From Candidatus Thorarchaeota archaeon (GTDB lineage: Archaea; Asgardarchaeota; Thorarchaeia; Thorarchaeales; Thorarchaeaceae), in the NCBI GenBank assembly GCA_011365025.1, contig RDOF01000046.1:1-20877 (forward strand): a stretch of DNA of 20,877 bases. The letters are read 5' to 3'. This document shows positions 16,001 through 20,877 of the stretch, in pieces. A program made the position numbers and the translations under genes. Positions within the stretch are counted from its first letter, which is position 1; every line of letters begins with the position of its first letter. Under the pieces are notes generated by a model. The model saw only the letters and a list, made by a program, of their open reading frames with translations. It was not told the origin of the DNA and did not search any database.

Positions 16001-17122
16001 AAGCCACTAATTAGTCCGGAGCCTGGTGATTACTTCAATTGGATGTATCGATACTGGGATGTGTACGAGTATTACAACTTTACATTCAATGATTGGACGA
16101 GCGAATATGTTGTTTCCGTTAGGCTTGACTGGACATATGAAGATATGATTGGATATGCGTCCTACTATGAGTTTGACCTCTATGTGAATGTTCTCAATGG
16201 CTATATCACACAGGGGTCAGAGTTCATGGCCGGAATGCATCTCTTTTGGCTAACAGACTTGGCGGAGCCTCATGGGGAAATTGGAAGCACTGCGCCGTAT
16301 ATTGGTTGGAATGAACTCCTGACAGTAGAAGATTCAGGAACATGGAATGGGTATGCAGTCTGGGAGATGATTGACATTTATGGCTATTCGGACTACTATG
16401 CACTCCGTGCCAACGGATTGTTAATTGGCTGGGATGAAAGCGTTGAATACTGGGGGCGAATGACCGGAACCAGCTTCAATATTGCGGCAGACAATACGGC
16501 GCCTGAATGGGTGAGCGTTGTATCCGAATTGCAGTTTGAATACGGAGAAGCAATCGATTACACATTCCAGGCAACCGATGAAAGCGGAATAGGGTCATGG
16601 TCCCTCTCACTAAACATCTTCTTTGACATTGATGATGATGGAACGCTTGGTTCCACTTCCTTAGTGCCTGTGGGTGACTATCCACTTACCGTTTATGTGG
16701 AAGATATCTATGGGAATGAGAACTCCATGTCCTTTACTGCAATGATACGAGATACCACTGGACCTTCATGGACTGGCACTCCTACAAACCAGCAGATTCT
16801 ATTGGGAGATGACTTCGAGTACGTCCTGGGCGCCTGGGACCTCTCTGGCGTCCATCACTGGACGGTGAATGATACCGTACACTTTGCGGTAAACTCAACA
16901 GGAGGAGTAAGGAACATTGTTTCCCTCTCAGCTGGGGTTTACGCTCTGAATGTGACAGTGTTTGATATCTATGGTAATATCAATTCAGCGATCTTCACTC
17001 TAACCGTGGAGGGTGCTACCACTACAGAGATACCGTTCATGTACATGGTAATCGGTTCAATGGCAATTGGAGTGGTTGCGGCAATTGTGGTCCTGTTGGT
17101 CATTCGAAGAAGAATGAGATAG
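10064..17122 (+). CDS. Giant membrane-anchored C25 (gingipain-like) protease
   Basis: 2,352 codons. A signal peptide (hydrophobic core about 44-62, ending near AHA) leads into a propeptide-like region, then the C25 caspase-fold domain (about 328-695) starting DYVIIADASF, with catalytic His556 (FFDHGAYNVW) and Cys588 (FAMACETAAFD), 32 residues apart as in gingipains. The stalk follows: Ig-like (698-870), amidotransferase-like (880-1105), two Ig-like (1110-1285), amidotransferase-like (1294-1503), CARDB (1503-1607), nidogen-like (1610-1785), CARDB (1786-1888), Ig-like (1890-1980), an aromatic-rich module (1980-2140) and two Ig/cadherin-like repeats (2143-2320). A membrane helix (about 2324-2347) and RRRMR tail anchor it with the bulk outside. 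Boundaries are by eye. ATG 10064 has no spaced Shine-Dalgarno; GTG 10157 (codon 32) gives a cleaner signal peptide and may be the true start. Many N-x-S/T sequons fit a glycosylated surface protein. Confidence 0.88.
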   Translation: MGFDILKLVDFRNCRKIIEPICTSANRGEEAVNGLISRREAATLLILSFLITTVGIAPVAFLAHASNNDGSSIVEAESSDRTHDFEPTAAEPGDKPKDTWGYPSESGGWVDFRDLLAPYKNFATEVKVRETQFYEDIGSGFSIDYKIQGNRLRILITIGSYSLVSYTFEEGKYQAIAIPEMQINNQYGEPALPYRSIFFSIPDGIGLSGLSASSNEVVTLRGLNVIPGPRPLAVAEQPLGYEEVYASPLSYAANHFSPIDQVPYQIANYGKEQVLLLRVYPLQYNPLDRQGRLTTQMEIEIDFSGPITSDLFVENPDAPSPTPSAGEDYVIIADASFSDSLQHFIDWKTSLGFNVSLMTVQNILSGYSGRDDPEKVRNFIKDAYLTNESVYFFLVGDGDVVPVREVEDPYNAGQGLDNGTEPTDFYYECLDGDWDQDADNVFGEYEDDVDLFPEVMVGRIPVQTPAESREVCASLIRLESDPVPGEWMDNFILLANDCFGIPGDGPSMVEGYLNQQFLYNSFFDVTRLISTDGSLSSTAVVDAINNGAMIVDFFDHGAYNVWSGALSTTDASNLQNGNMSLFAFAMACETAAFDYEAGEPTIAEAFFRNSDGGASIYIGATRIAWAGYHCFDGFHHRFWHNFLPDAISEKIASPKAAFHAALYEMATVFDTSVYSTLETIYQAIYFGDPAMNLYWKHDVSVEASVAEPGDTIQVNGTCSRLVSLSAIVDSVDVTIRDPFGGVVYGGTVVTNSEGMYSVTFPSTSIPGIYTVETTISSPFESTEINTFNVGSVDVNVQLDSDPVYHTLLSFSGTASLDGTGNVSLLDAEGSILGAKTFTVTGGTYSDSLNVTAFGPLRLVIQVDGTTAKGGSYIDFKVSRGDILVINYASGGYGPSYPGGWADSNEGDSSNAGDYYRALSTEYNVTLFFTIYEYTPSLEYLQAFDVVVVSTGDNYGVPLMSSECYMLDILQEYHDSGGEVLYEGGAFLAAIDDAIPDVTSNLMHVDYSSSYSNQGGAYFMPTGHPVTSGLPASIQLTGTLGSPLIDSFTATNGSTQVSEYSGTASGAAIAALSPSETLGGVVVFGFSIDGIADIDHRSRLITNAIKFLIYPTLIVEVSDDAMRSGTSEIVNVLVKDAATGTPVEDASVVFSGCGVSETNTSKVDGTCSVLCEPINPGFIDIGVSKKGFINYTSQIIVYELPSIAISTNPDYLVRDVAQDLLITATDFYEHDPIEGVLIEIAGEGISDSGLTNSSGDVEFVVTPTTPGMIQIFANLSGYVNTTDFIGVLLIVLVLPGLGTEYSEMCSWDYLMLNWDSFGTTPLLIDYTSMTMPFDLNDINAISPDVLIWDYQFEEYTALQLDAIKTYTQLGHGLLVCGGTLSYNIAEMADFLGISDSISMTSSFETGYGVAELTAVDTGHPLMTNLPETFATYFGASFWPVGTEWDSSVLAGATYIALDASEFDRGAVLTYRGMVYCSLLPEYESNGNDMQLVYNSLTWSKYEIPDHDLGVTLQAPDHLNPEESTTLNATVYNLGLNIEANVNLTLYIDGVEVDSLHIASFENGTSQTLSYIWSSSVEAIYNVTASITQVPLEETYLNNIATKWVNVKVLHDYIMLEGGMVWYDAVANGVNLGVSGDDVYTTVVLPFVFSFYDSTFDRVYVSSNGWFSFTKSDPWQYWPEPFPSDNPDFTYAFALFMADLRAESNIYAWTTSERAVIQYNNYRYLSGNTVGTFQVALFLDGHIEFNYLDINTGSGYTVGLNYGDGVLYNSFDSIYLADGDALKFYYTQPEHEVGVALAIPSTSPPGVELSIDAVVMNYGTSDETDIDVEIYIGGTVVASAEIGLLTSSDAYVLSYDWTPPAIGIYNITARISTVAGDSILENNIATVMLQVQDWLQILTPSNGATVIGGSVYVTFDANNPYEIEYLVVYVNEVYIYDTWFSGEQSLIVPVFQNGTNYILIGVYWGTGQYYEAGVTINSASVKPLISPEPGDYFNWMYRYWDVYEYYNFTFNDWTSEYVVSVRLDWTYEDMIGYASYYEFDLYVNVLNGYITQGSEFMAGMHLFWLTDLAEPHGEIGSTAPYIGWNELLTVEDSGTWNGYAVWEMIDIYGYSDYYALRANGLLIGWDESVEYWGRMTGTSFNIAADNTAPEWVSVVSELQFEYGEAIDYTFQATDESGIGSWSLSLNIFFDIDDDGTLGSTSLVPVGDYPLTVYVEDIYGNENSMSFTAMIRDTTGPSWTGTPTNQQILLGDDFEYVLGAWDLSGVHHWTVNDTVHFAVNSTGGVRNIVSLSAGVYALNVTVFDIYGNINSAIFTLTVEGATTTEIPFMYMVIGSMAIGVVAAIVVLLVIRRRMR
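10127..10138. repeat. Perfect 12-bp palindrome near the protease start
   Basis: TGCACTAGTGCA is a perfect palindrome, and the 8-mer ACTAGTGC in it (10130-10137) also occurs at 10043-10050. If translation begins at GTG 10157 this palindrome would lie in the 5' untranslated region, 18 bases before the start. Confidence 0.45.
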
Positions 17123-17140
17123 TTGACTGCTGGCAGTCAA
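17123..17140 (+). repeat. Inverted repeat directly after protease stop codon
   Basis: TTGACTGC (17123-17130) and GCAGTCAA (17133-17140) form an 8-bp perfect inverted repeat with only TG between, starting at the first base after the stop codon. No T-run follows directly; a second hairpin follows 9 bases later. Confidence 0.5.
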
Positions 17141-17149
17141 GATAAACCT

Positions 17150-17187
17150 CAGAGGAATCACAACTTCGTGATTTCCTCTGCCTTTTT
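17150..17187 (+). terminator. Hairpin and T-run after the protease gene
   Basis: CAGAGGAATCAC (17150-17161) pairs with GTGATTTCCTCTG (17168-17180) with one bulged T and a six-base loop, followed by CC and five T (17183-17187). It looks like a strong intrinsic terminator; archaeal termination mostly depends on the T-run, with hairpins less usual. Confidence 0.7.
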
Positions 17188-17230
17188 CATTTCGGAAGAA
17201 TAAAGAGGGACGGTTACGAAGGTGCGCTTT

Positions 17231-17587
17231 ATGACCGAGATACCAATGGCAGACGATTCAGGTGCTTCAGGCCAAAGACCAAAGGAAGTCACTATGGCCG
17301 CATTCCTTGTGCTACTTAATGCAATTGCTGGAGTCATATCGGGCGGCGTTATGTACTACATAAATGAGGATTGGACTGCAGGACTTGGTTTCCTTCTGGC
17401 GGTCGTTGCGTTCTGGTTGTACTTCCAAATTCAGAAGCAGGACCATCAGGCTTGGATGTTTGCAGTAATATTCCTGATTATTGGGATATTTCTCTATGCC
17501 GTTGGAGAGAACTGGGCAGGCGTCTTATTGTGCCTTATCACAGTGATCTACTTGAATCTCCCCAACGTCAAGCAGTATTTTGAATAA
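17231..17587 (+). CDS. Small four-helix membrane protein, unknown family
   Basis: 118 residues from ATG 17231, preceded by GAAGGTG (17218-17224) with a 6-base gap; a GTG at 17222 overlaps that signal. After a short soluble N-terminus (MTEIPMADDSGASGQRPKE) there are four membrane helices, about 24-45, 48-67, 73-92 and 95-112, rich in Ala, Gly, Val, Leu and Ile, ending NLPNVKQYFE. I do not recognise the family and no catalytic motif is visible. It sits alone between a terminator upstream and a terminator-like hairpin downstream, so it is probably a single-gene transcript. It could be a small accessory subunit or a stress membrane protein. Confidence 0.72.
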   Translation: MTEIPMADDSGASGQRPKEVTMAAFLVLLNAIAGVISGGVMYYINEDWTAGLGFLLAVVAFWLYFQIQKQDHQAWMFAVIFLIIGIFLYAVGENWAGVLLCLITVIYLNLPNVKQYFE

Positions 17588-17588
17588 T

Positions 17589-17636
17589 GATGGGTTTTTG
17601 AAAGCTGGCATTCCCAGCTTTTCCCATCCCCTTTTT
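17589..17636 (+). terminator. Two-tier hairpin and T-run after the small membrane protein
   Basis: The inner stem AAAGCTGG/CCAGCTTT (17601-17608 and 17614-17621) has a five-base loop, and an outer stem GATGGG/CCCATC (17589-17594 and 17623-17628) encloses it. CCCTTTTTATTT follows. It begins two bases after the TAA stop. It also lies beyond the 3' end of the convergent GNAT gene, but the T-run favours the plus strand. Confidence 0.7.
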
Positions 17637-17741
17637 ATTTCTCCTTCGATTACAAGAGAGCGGTCAGAGGCCAGCAGGGGCTTTACCATCCTACAGTGAC
17701 AATGACTCGGATTGGCCGAATATGTATCGGTAATGCGACTA

Positions 17742-18620
17742 CTAAGTTGACCTTCGCTCATAGAGGAGAAACCTTCGATTCTCGAACTCATTGGGGATTT
17801 CAACTGCAAATCTCGCCCACTCCTCTACATTGGGTCCAAGAAAGAATGCAGCACTATCAGCGTGAGCCTCTGTTAGCTCGTCCAGGATTCTTGCCATGAC
17901 GTCAACGAAAACAGTGCGATTGCCTGAATACATCGTGTAGGTCATTGTCTTGGTATTATTACGAAATCTTGTTTCCGAAATGTAAATGGCAGCGGTTTCT
18001 CCGTTTTCCTCCACTACAGCCCTCATCTTGCTGGTGGTCGAGAGCCGTTTCAAATCGGGTTCGGTCTTCCTGTAGAATTCCCATGCGACGGGGAATGTCT
18101 CGGTCTTGATAAGCTCTGGATTGTGCTGGATAATCTCGTACAACCTCAGTGCATCAACTTCAAGAGGATGGATGTTTGGGCTTGGTTTAGGATGTGGAGG
18201 AAAGGGCGGTTCCAATCTGAAGTAGCCAGTTGAATTCGCAAATCTAAATCCAGCTTTCTCTGCGAGCCTGATTGAAGCCTCATTTCTGCTGCTTGTCGCA
18301 TACCAGAGAGTCTGAATACCAAGCTCATCCGCCTTAGCGACAAGATGCCTGATTATCTCAGAGCCTAATCCATGTTGGCGATGTCCTTCTCTCACCCTCA
18401 GACCCATGACCCATGCAACATCAGACTCAGGAATGCATTCCAAGGTTCCCAATGCAACCAATGAACCATTTACAAACATGCCTAGAGGATACGAATTGAT
18501 ATCCTCAATCCATTCGGGAAATCGCTCTGGGATGTAGTCATTACCATTCCAAATTGTTTCACAGAGGGAATTCACCTCTACACGGTCCTCTATGGAGAGG
18601 TCTCTGATAGTTGATGACAT
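17742..18620 (-). CDS. GNAT-family N-acetyltransferase, two-domain
   Basis: 292 residues from ATG 18620. The frame stays open upstream to 18842 but that part overlaps the methyltransferase gene and reads as low-complexity sequence, so I start at MSSTIRDLSIEDR. The acetyl-CoA binding motif A is VMGLRVREGHRQHGLG (71-86), with the RxxGxG core at 81-86, followed by the expected helix IIRHLVAKA and the motif B stretch SSRNEASIRLAEKAGFRF (110-127). The second half (about 150-292) looks like another alpha/beta domain of the kind found in two-domain GNATs. Target unknown. It lies 52 bases downstream of the methyltransferase and may be cotranscribed, though an A/T-rich stretch (18649-18656) could serve as its own promoter. 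Confidence 0.8.
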   Translation of the reverse strand: MSSTIRDLSIEDRVEVNSLCETIWNGNDYIPERFPEWIEDINSYPLGMFVNGSLVALGTLECIPESDVAWVMGLRVREGHRQHGLGSEIIRHLVAKADELGIQTLWYATSSRNEASIRLAEKAGFRFANSTGYFRLEPPFPPHPKPSPNIHPLEVDALRLYEIIQHNPELIKTETFPVAWEFYRKTEPDLKRLSTTSKMRAVVEENGETAAIYISETRFRNNTKTMTYTMYSGNRTVFVDVMARILDELTEAHADSAAFFLGPNVEEWARFAVEIPNEFENRRFLLYERRST

Positions 18621-18672
18621 GAATGCGTCGGTGAAGTCGTGCCTAATGAATAATTTGAAAGTGGCGCATTTC

Positions 18673-19554
18673 CTAGTGCTGTGGCGTGACCTTCTGCAGG
18701 ATAATGCAGTAGTGGTGATGGACATTGCAGACATAGGTCGTAGGGTACCCCCATACACCAAGGCGCTTGTTGTCTTGGCACCAAATCTGTTCCTGTCTGA
18801 GTTCGTAATTCTCGGCCAGTCGCTTTGCAAGATCCCAAGCAATTGGTTTCAGGGCACCGTCTTCATCTCTCATGTTTTGAGCAACAACTGTTACGTAAGC
18901 CCCCTCCGAAAGATAGGGCAGAATGGAATCAAAGACTTCTCCCACGGACTCGAGGTAGACCTCGTAGGCCTGGATGTTTCCCAAATCCTGTGCTGACTCA
19001 CTATAGGTCTGCTTGAGGCCTTTCTCGCCACGCTCTTTGTGAACGGAATCGTTGCCGCCCCGCGACTTGTGCAGCATATCATAGTATGGCGGAGAGGTGA
19101 TTAGGTAGTCTATGGAAGGGATATCTTCTCCAAAGTGTGTTTCAAGGACTGCTGCAATGTCCATAGAGTCCCCACTGAGGAGGACCTGCTTTCCTGACCC
19201 CTCGGTTTTCGTAAGTTCACGTTTGCCGACTTCAACAAATTCCCGATTCAGCTCAATCCCGATGGAATTGCGACCAAGTATCTTGCAGGCAACATTTGTA
19301 CTTCCAACACCTGCAAAGGGATCAAGAACCCACGAGTCAGATTTCGTAAAGAACTCCACAAAGCGTGATACCAGCTTCTCAGGAAACTTGGCGGGATGAG
19401 TCAGCTGAGCTTTGGTCCTGGAGCGCGGATTGATTATGAACCACGACTTGGTGCTTTTCACCCATTCCTTTCCATCTAGTTCGTTCAGTCTCTTTCGGTT
19501 TGTACGATTGTCCACCAACCAAGCACCATGAGGACTATGGATTTGTCGTGACAT
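18673..19554 (-). CDS. DNA methyltransferase, N4-cytosine/N6-adenine type
   Basis: 293 residues from ATG 19554. S-adenosylmethionine motif I is VLDPFAGVGST (76-86), followed by GRNSIGIELNREFVEVGKRE (94-113). The catalytic motif IV is TSPPYYD (153-159), which is the N6_N4_Mtase (PF01555) pattern; SPPY is commonest in N4-cytosine enzymes but also occurs in N6-adenine ones. An N-terminal stretch with LTHPAKFPEKLVSRFVEFFTK (51-71) is typical of this subgroup. Motif I precedes motif IV with a short gap, so any target-recognition region is probably C-terminal. No restriction endonuclease is next to it, so it may be an orphan enzyme acting in regulation or protection. No Shine-Dalgarno precedes the ATG. 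Confidence 0.86.
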   Translation of the reverse strand: MSRQIHSPHGAWLVDNRTNRKRLNELDGKEWVKSTKSWFIINPRSRTKAQLTHPAKFPEKLVSRFVEFFTKSDSWVLDPFAGVGSTNVACKILGRNSIGIELNREFVEVGKRELTKTEGSGKQVLLSGDSMDIAAVLETHFGEDIPSIDYLITSPPYYDMLHKSRGGNDSVHKERGEKGLKQTYSESAQDLGNIQAYEVYLESVGEVFDSILPYLSEGAYVTVVAQNMRDEDGALKPIAWDLAKRLAENYELRQEQIWCQDNKRLGVWGYPTTYVCNVHHHYCIILQKVTPQH

Positions 19555-19631
19555 AAACTTGTTGCAAAACGATGCAAGGACTTCCCTCTTAATTGCAGCA
19601 GTGTTCAGATACTAGATTGTAAGGCGTGGAG

Positions 19632-19639
19632 TTTATGTG
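19632..19639 (+). promoter_or_regulatory. TATA-like box upstream of pstS
   Basis: TTTATGTG lies about 70 bases before the pstS ATG and would place the transcription start near 19662. It overlaps the left arm of an inverted repeat TGTGCAT (19636-19642)/ATGCACA (19661-19667). Confidence 0.45.
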
Positions 19640-19667
19640 CATCTATTCTGTGCCTTCAACATGCACA
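19636..19667. promoter_or_regulatory. Inverted repeat over the pstS core promoter
   Basis: TGTGCAT and ATGCACA are exact inverted 7-mers separated by 18 bases. One arm overlaps the TATA-like box and the other the predicted transcription start, a placement that suits a repressor. It could be a phosphate-responsive operator; this is inference. Confidence 0.4.
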
Positions 19668-19702
19668 GCTTACATCAGGGTGCCGCCTAAGGAGACTCAA
19701 CG

Positions 19703-20761
19703 ATGTTTCTTAGTAAACAAAAGAAAGGGCTGCTACTCGGACTTGTCGTAGGTTTGATAGCAGGTATCGCAATGGCGTCTTCAGCGGGAGCAGGCGTCGC
19801 ATACTATTTGGTCGCTAGTTCAGGTTCAACAACCGTATTGCCTCTTTCAACGGAGTGGGCTACTCGCATTGTGCAGTATTACCCATCGTTTAGATTCAAC
19901 CCAAGTGGAGGAGGATCAGGTGTTGGTCAGGCTGATGCCGCGTCGGGAGCTGTTGATATCGGAGCCTCCAGCTCATATCCTAAATCGGACTGGAGAATGG
20001 AGAATCCGGATATTGAGATACTACCTGTGGCCGCGGATGCACTTGGCATTGTTGTTAATCCTTCAGTGAATGCTACGATGAAGATGGATTGTGATATGGC
20101 AGTGGCCATCTTTGCACGAGAGGTTACCACATGGGAGGAGTTTGAGACTCAATTCAATGTTGAAGTAAGCGGAACCGGAATCATTCATGTCTATGTCAGG
20201 TCGGATGCCAGTGGCACAACAGCAACGTTTGGAAAATGGCTTGAAACCTCAGAAGAAACTGCAAATCCGTATGTGAACTATATCTGGGAATATGGGCACG
20301 ATGAGCAAATTGCGTGGCACGCAGATATTGTTGGTACCGAGGGGAACCCAGGCGTTGCTGCGGCAGTCGAGTCAGACCCATCAGGTATAGGATATGTTGG
20401 TCTTGCCTTCATACCTCATGCGCCTGACCCCATAACACTCACTCCGGCCAGCCTTTACAATCCTTCAATCGACGATTATGTTGAGCCTTTGGTCGCCAAC
20501 GTATTGAAGGTATTGCCTGATGAGATTACAGATCCTGGAGTGAATCTCTTCAATAGCGGCAACCCTGAAGCTTATCCAATAGCTCGCCTGCTCTTCTACT
20601 TGGTTAATCCCGCTACTCTCAAATGGCAAACAATTGCCTTCCTAGATTGGTGTCTAACACAGGGGCAGCAATATGTCCCCAATGTTGGCTATGTTCCAAT
20701 CAATGGTACATCTGCTGCGGACTTCTCGCTTAGCATAGTTTCCGCATTAGTACCTTCATGA
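19703..20761 (+). CDS. pstS: Phosphate ABC transporter substrate-binding protein (PstS-like)
   Basis: 352 residues from ATG 19703 with AAGGAG 8 bases upstream. Residues 8-30 form an N-terminal hydrophobic signal or anchor (GLLLGLVVGLIAGIAMA). Ligand-loop motifs of PstS follow: SSGSTTVLPLSTEW (39-52), NPSGGGSGVGQADAASGAVDIGASS (66-90) with Asp85, and VRSDASGTTATF (165-176) matching the usual RSxxSGT phosphate-contact loop. YPIARLLFYLVN near the C-terminus also matches. The protein captures phosphate outside the membrane for a PstCAB transporter. A gene starts just downstream, probably the next pst gene. It is divergent from the methyltransferase gene. Confidence 0.88.
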   Translation: MFLSKQKKGLLLGLVVGLIAGIAMASSAGAGVAYYLVASSGSTTVLPLSTEWATRIVQYYPSFRFNPSGGGSGVGQADAASGAVDIGASSSYPKSDWRMENPDIEILPVAADALGIVVNPSVNATMKMDCDMAVAIFAREVTTWEEFETQFNVEVSGTGIIHVYVRSDASGTTATFGKWLETSEETANPYVNYIWEYGHDEQIAWHADIVGTEGNPGVAAAVESDPSGIGYVGLAFIPHAPDPITLTPASLYNPSIDDYVEPLVANVLKVLPDEITDPGVNLFNSGNPEAYPIARLLFYLVNPATLKWQTIAFLDWCLTQGQQYVPNVGYVPINGTSAADFSLSIVSALVPS

Positions 20762-20837
20762 TAATGTGCTGCCTAAGAAGAGCGGCTTTGGTTAAACAAG
20801 GCTTGCTCCTTCTAATTGAAATCACGGTGATGAAAGC

Positions 20838-20877
20838 GTGCAACCAAAAAGAAAACCAGAATCCAAGCAAATCTGCA
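20838..20877 (+). CDS. Start of downstream gene, possibly a pst permease (partial)
   Basis: A GTG at 20838 is preceded by GGTGAT (20826-20831) with a 6-base gap and opens a frame to the window edge reading MQPKRKPESKQIC, a basic N-terminus that would fit a membrane permease. An ATG at 20830 in another frame is also open to the edge. The identity rests only on gene order after pstS. Confidence 0.35.
   Translation, partial: MQPKRKPESKQIC

Noticed and set aside
18621..18842. N-terminal extension of the GNAT gene
   Set aside because: It overlaps the methyltransferase coding region and reads as low-complexity Ser/Thr/Arg sequence before the normal GNAT start.
1..20877. CRISPR arrays, tRNA or rRNA genes, insertion sequences, phage genes
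   Set aside because: I saw no regularly spaced repeats, cloverleaf-like sequence in the gaps, transposase motifs or phage genes.

Overview
The window looks like a piece of an archaeal chromosome of moderate GC content with densely packed genes on both strands. The archaeal reading rests on three things: TATA-like boxes sitting exactly 30 to 23 bases upstream of start codons that have no Shine-Dalgarno sequence (leaderless transcripts), mixed use of ATG, GTG and TTG starts, and a giant multidomain surface protein with a C-terminal membrane anchor. The combination of a gingipain-like C25 protease fused to CARDB, nidogen-like and Ig-like modules, a bacterial-type ATP phosphofructokinase, an ECF S-like membrane protein and a PstS protein would fit an Asgard archaeon, perhaps Thorarchaeia. 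That lineage call is inference from gene content only; no rRNA or other marker gene is present.

Layout. Bases 1-180 hold the 5' end of an unrecognised minus-strand gene. From 277 to 2861 there is a minus-strand DUF389 membrane protein and, divergent from it, a two-gene unit for a LysE-type exporter and pyroglutamyl peptidase; the space between carries a cluster of TGTAAY inverted half-sites that looks like an operator. A minus-strand ECF S-like membrane protein (2867-3634) follows, then a plus-strand ABC pair of the FetA/FetB (YbbL/YbbM) type (3759-5218) and an FAD-dependent DAO-family oxidoreductase (5313-6629). Bases 6809-9950 hold a CorA-type ion transporter, a DinB-fold protein, ATP-dependent phosphofructokinase and a small Cys-rich, probably zinc-binding protein.

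Bases 10064-17122 are a single gene of about 2,350 codons. It encodes a secreted, membrane-anchored C25-family cysteine protease (His556/Cys588) followed by a long stalk of Ig-like, amidotransferase-like, CARDB, nidogen-like and aromatic-rich modules. Two inverted repeats and a T-run close this gene, then comes a small four-helix membrane protein with its own terminator hairpin. On the minus strand lie a two-domain GNAT acetyltransferase (17742-18620) and an orphan N4/N6-type DNA methyltransferase (18673-19554). Divergent from these is a PstS-like phosphate-binding protein (19703-20761) and the first codons of another gene, probably the next pst gene.

Themes: much of the window is transport and envelope (amino-acid export, a metal or Mg2+ transporter, an ABC exporter-type pair, phosphate uptake, surface protease). 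I saw no CRISPR array, tRNA, rRNA, insertion sequence or phage gene, and no gene-free stretch longer than 300 bases. The longest gaps are 6630-6808, 17588-17741 and 19555-19702, and they hold promoter-like or hairpin signals described below.
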